From: an uncultured Gammaproteobacteria bacterium
GTDB taxonomy: Bacteria > Pseudomonadota > Gammaproteobacteria > Eutrophobiales > Eutrophobiaceae
Length of the DNA: 64,000 nt
Direction of reading: 5' to 3'
Assembly: GCA_943788815.1 (NCBI GenBank)
Contig: CALSRS010000002.1
Location: 307,062-371,061, forward strand
Each line of letters starts with the position of its first letter. Within the stretch, counting starts at the first letter, position 1. The position numbers and the translations under genes are program-made. Positions 61,466-64,000 of this stretch are shown in pieces. The notes beneath the pieces were generated by a model. The model saw nothing but the letters and a program-made list of their open reading frames with translations, did no database searches and had not been told where the DNA came from.

Positions 61466-62821
61466 TTACGCCGTCGGATTCAAATCGAGATGACCGGTAC
61501 TGTTACCAAATGTTTCCATTTCAACACCACAAGTATCCAGTATACTCAAACAAAGGTTGGTCAAAGGCGTGCCTTCATCATAGCGGATATGACGACCCGG
61601 TTTGAGTTTACCCGCTCCACCACCTGCCAGAACCACCGGCAGGTTACCACGGTAATGCTTATGGCCATCACTGATACTACTGGCAAACAGGGTAATCGTA
61701 TTATCCAATAGTGAACTATCTCCATCGATAGTGTTTTGCATTCGATCAAGGTAGTACGCAAACTGTTGGGTCTGATAGGTTTCAAGCTGTACGCATTTGT
61801 CCATCATAACCGGATTATATCCGTGATGCGTAAGTGCGTGATGACCTTCCTCCAGACCGATTTCCCGATATGCCCGTTCACTTTTTTCCTTGGCCATGGC
61901 AAAGGTAATGACCCTGGTCATATCAGTCTGAAATGCTAGTACCTTGAGATCAAACATGATACGGGCGTTTTCTTCATAGTCATCTACCCTGCCTGCCGGC
62001 CTGTGCATGACGGGCAGTTCCCGGCCTGAGGATTGCTCTGCAATCTGGATCCTCCGCTCAACGTCACGTACACCATCCAGGTACTCAGCAAGTTTTACCC
62101 GATCGGCATGGCCTAGATCCTTTTCCAATGACCTGATCTCATTATTAATTATGTCCAGAATACTTCTGTCTTCCACAATGCGGCGTTGACGGACCTTGGG
62201 ATCGGTGCTGTCCATTTCACCAAACAACCTTTCAAATACCTTACGAGGATTATTCTCCACAGGCAGCGGAACTGATTCGCTACGCCATGAAAAAGTATTC
62301 AGATAGGCATCGCTGTCTGCGCCATCGGCGCCTGCCCCCATTTGACCTGAATCCAGAGACATTTCCAATGACGTTAGTTGGGTACCTTGTCCCATTTTTC
62401 TGGCAGCAATTTGATCCACCGAGATCCCTGCCAAACCACCTGGTCTTGGATAGGTCCCCGTTAAAAATATCCCACTTGCGGTAGCATGGGGTCCGGCATC
62501 GACACCCAATTCACTCCTAAGTAAATTACGATCTTCCATACTGGACAGACCAGTCAATATCAACAACTGGTCCTGATAAGGCTCCAGGGGTTTTAGGATG
62601 GTTGGTAAGCCGGATAATTTCCCTTCATAATCAGGAGTCCATTCATTCATGATACGACCATTAGGGACAAACACGACTGAGAATCGGACTGCTGGTTTCG
62701 CTGCATTAACAAGCGTATTCGCCAATGCCGGTACCATGGCATCCAGTAATGGTAATGCCAGTGACGTCCCAGCACCACGCAAAAAGGTACGGCGGTCCAG
62801 GTATTTTTTAAATATCATCAT
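61466..62821 (-). CDS. DUF1552 family protein with twin-arginine-like signal
   Basis: A 451-residue protein of the DUF1552 family (alkaline phosphatase/sulfatase-like fold in related groups). The N-terminus LDRRTFLRGAGTSLALPLLDAMVPALA is a twin-arginine signal. Family blocks are VVFVPNGRIMNEWTPDYEG, ADSDAYLNTFSWRSESVPLPVENNPRKVFERLFG, VITFAMAKEKSERAYREIG and TITLFASSISDGHKHYRGNLPVVLAGG. The start codon overlaps the end of the DUF1592 gene by 14 bases. Biological role unknown. Confidence 0.9.
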   Translation of the reverse strand: MMIFKKYLDRRTFLRGAGTSLALPLLDAMVPALANTLVNAAKPAVRFSVVFVPNGRIMNEWTPDYEGKLSGLPTILKPLEPYQDQLLILTGLSSMEDRNLLRSELGVDAGPHATASGIFLTGTYPRPGGLAGISVDQIAARKMGQGTQLTSLEMSLDSGQMGAGADGADSDAYLNTFSWRSESVPLPVENNPRKVFERLFGEMDSTDPKVRQRRIVEDRSILDIINNEIRSLEKDLGHADRVKLAEYLDGVRDVERRIQIAEQSSGRELPVMHRPAGRVDDYEENARIMFDLKVLAFQTDMTRVITFAMAKEKSERAYREIGLEEGHHALTHHGYNPVMMDKCVQLETYQTQQFAYYLDRMQNTIDGDSSLLDNTITLFASSISDGHKHYRGNLPVVLAGGGAGKLKPGRHIRYDEGTPLTNLCLSILDTCGVEMETFGNSTGHLDLNPTA

Positions 62822-64000
62822 TTGTCGATCTCCTCATCTGGAAAGGCAAGCTGTTGACTATCCCCAATATAATTGATGACCAGCGATAATTTTCGCTGGC
62901 AGAATCCTCGATTATCTTTCTAATCACTGACTGGTCACGATATTTCAGTCCGCGTCCAAGGGCATAAATGATCAGTTTCTCTGTGACGGTATGCAGAAAC
63001 TGTTCAGGACGCGAACCCAGAATTTGTGTCAACTCGGCCGGGCCAGCGAATGTTAAACCATCTGGTAATGCGCCTGTTGGATCGACAGGTGTGGTCCCTT
63101 CGTAATCCCGCCATGCACCGATGGCATTAAAATTATCCATAGCAAAACCTAATGGATCCATACGATTGTGGCAAACAGCACAAACCGTATTGGCCCGATG
63201 TATTTGCAATCGCTCTCGCATCGTTAAGACACGTCCGTTATCCTGATTTTCTGCCAATGTTGGCACATCCGGTGGCGGCTCAGGTGGCGGTGTCCCGAGG
63301 ATATTTTCTAATACCCATTTCCCTCGTAATGTAGGTGAGGTCCGGTTCGCATAGGAAGTCACCGTTAAAACACTGCCCTTACCTAGTAATCCTTTACGGT
63401 TGTTGTCTATTAAAGTTACACGGCGAAAGCCAGAGCCAAATATATTTGGGATACCGTAGTGCTGAGCCAGCCTTTCATTCACAAATGTATAATCTGCATT
63501 CAAGAACTCCAGTAAACTTCTATCTTCCCTGGCAATACTTTGGGCAAATAACTGGGTTTCCTTTTGCAATGCTTCACGTAAACTGTCGTCGAAATAAGGA
63601 AATACTTTTGGATCAGGAATAACGCCATCAAGCCTACGAATTCCCAACCATTGTTCTGTGAAATTTTGCACCAGTATATTTGAACGCTGATCAGACAACA
63701 GTCTTCTCACCTGTTCATTAAAAATTACTGGATCGCTTAATTTTCCCTGTTCAGCCAGAGTCAGTAATTCGTCATCTGGAATGCTACTCCAGATAAAAAA
63801 TGACAGACGTGATGCCAGATCCAGGTCGCTCAATTGATAAGGAGTGCCTGTGGGAATATTTTCAGGTTGGGATTCAATCCTGAATAAAAAGTGCGGACTG
63901 ACCAGGATACCTTGTATTCCCGTGCGAATGCCTTCTTCAAATCCGTCTTGATCATAGCCTACAGCGTAGAACTGTAATAATGTATCTACATCCGATTGTG
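62808..64000 (-). CDS. DUF1592/DUF1588/DUF1585 protein, 5' end outside window
   Basis: The frame is open to the window edge on the minus strand, beyond the track start at 63833 (a TTG inside the protein). Visible blocks are QGILVSPHFLFRIESQPE and the DUF1592 segment LASRLSFFIWSSIPDDELL, the DUF1588 segment RTSPTLRGKWVLENILGTPPPEPPPDVP, and the DUF1585 tail CAVCHNRMDPLGFAMDNFNAIGAWRDY with GRGLKYRDQSVIRKI. The CAVCH motif in this family can bind heme c. These proteins are usually exported. The protein is translationally coupled to the DUF1552 gene downstream. Confidence 0.92.
   Translation of the reverse strand, partial: QSDVDTLLQFYAVGYDQDGFEEGIRTGIQGILVSPHFLFRIESQPENIPTGTPYQLSDLDLASRLSFFIWSSIPDDELLTLAEQGKLSDPVIFNEQVRRLLSDQRSNILVQNFTEQWLGIRRLDGVIPDPKVFPYFDDSLREALQKETQLFAQSIAREDRSLLEFLNADYTFVNERLAQHYGIPNIFGSGFRRVTLIDNNRKGLLGKGSVLTVTSYANRTSPTLRGKWVLENILGTPPPEPPPDVPTLAENQDNGRVLTMRERLQIHRANTVCAVCHNRMDPLGFAMDNFNAIGAWRDYEGTTPVDPTGALPDGLTFAGPAELTQILGSRPEQFLHTVTEKLIIYALGRGLKYRDQSVIRKIIEDSASENYRWSSIILGIVNSLPFQMRRSTNDDI

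Noticed and set aside
1-64000. CRISPR array, tRNA, rRNA or intact insertion sequence
   Set aside because: No regularly spaced direct repeats, cloverleaf candidates, rRNA blocks or transposase ORFs were recognised.

Overview
The window looks like a chromosomal segment of an uncultivated-type marine gammaproteobacterium. The evidence is the close match of EttA, the Mla-type lipid transport operon, the proteobacterial AddA/AddB-like pair and OmpW to gammaproteobacterial families, a moderate-to-low GC content, TRAP transporters, and many secreted or lipoprotein catabolic enzymes of the kind common in marine gammaproteobacterial genomes. This assignment is inference; there is no rRNA or tRNA in the window.

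Layout. 1-12.7 kb: 3' end of ettA, an OmpW porin, a periplasmic double rhodanese, a TonB-dependent receptor, a lipoprotein amidase, an M48 protease, a PPK2 polyphosphate kinase and a Tat-exported flavoprotein. 12.8-20 kb: a minus-strand recombination block (AddB-like nuclease, AddA-like helicase/nuclease, endonuclease I). 20-23.6 kb: a lipid-transport operon (STAS-permease fusion, ATPase, MCE protein, PqiC-like lipoprotein). 23.6-28.3 kb: small genes and an orphan fused TRAP permease. 28.3-35.7 kb: acetoacetyl-CoA synthetase, L-lactate dehydrogenase and lactate permease facing an aminotransferase and an EamA exporter. 35.8-42.4 kb: a secreted M29/NicX-like protein, two tandem paralogous lipoproteins that each join a carboxypeptidase-regulatory-like domain, one c-type heme site and a Vgb-like propeller, and a DUF1080 lipoprotein. 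42.8-44.1 kb: a CPA2 antiporter behind a textbook FNR-type promoter. 44.4-59.9 kb: an apparent catabolic island. 59.9-64 kb: a minus-strand ankyrin / DUF1552 / DUF1592 cassette that runs off the window.

The 44-60 kb island is the most system-like part. Two exported alpha/beta hydrolases and two exported YtcJ-type amidohydrolases could cleave an ester or amide substrate outside the cytoplasm. A TAXI binding protein and a fused TRAP permease could import a product. A Rieske ring-hydroxylating oxygenase, a zinc alcohol dehydrogenase, an amidohydrolase_2 enzyme and a carboxymuconolactone-decarboxylase-like protein (broken by a one-base frameshift in this sequence) could degrade it. The substrate cannot be read from the sequence.

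The most distinctive DNA-level observation is a three-hairpin palindromic repeat. One copy lies in frame inside the addA-like gene and encodes about 32 residues. Related copies lie between addB and addA, upstream of the EamA gene, and upstream of the orphan TRAP permease. Other DNA signals are a perfect FNR box with a correctly spaced -10 before the antiporter and a second FNR-like palindrome with identical geometry before the Rieske gene. No CRISPR array, rRNA, tRNA, or intact insertion sequence was seen.
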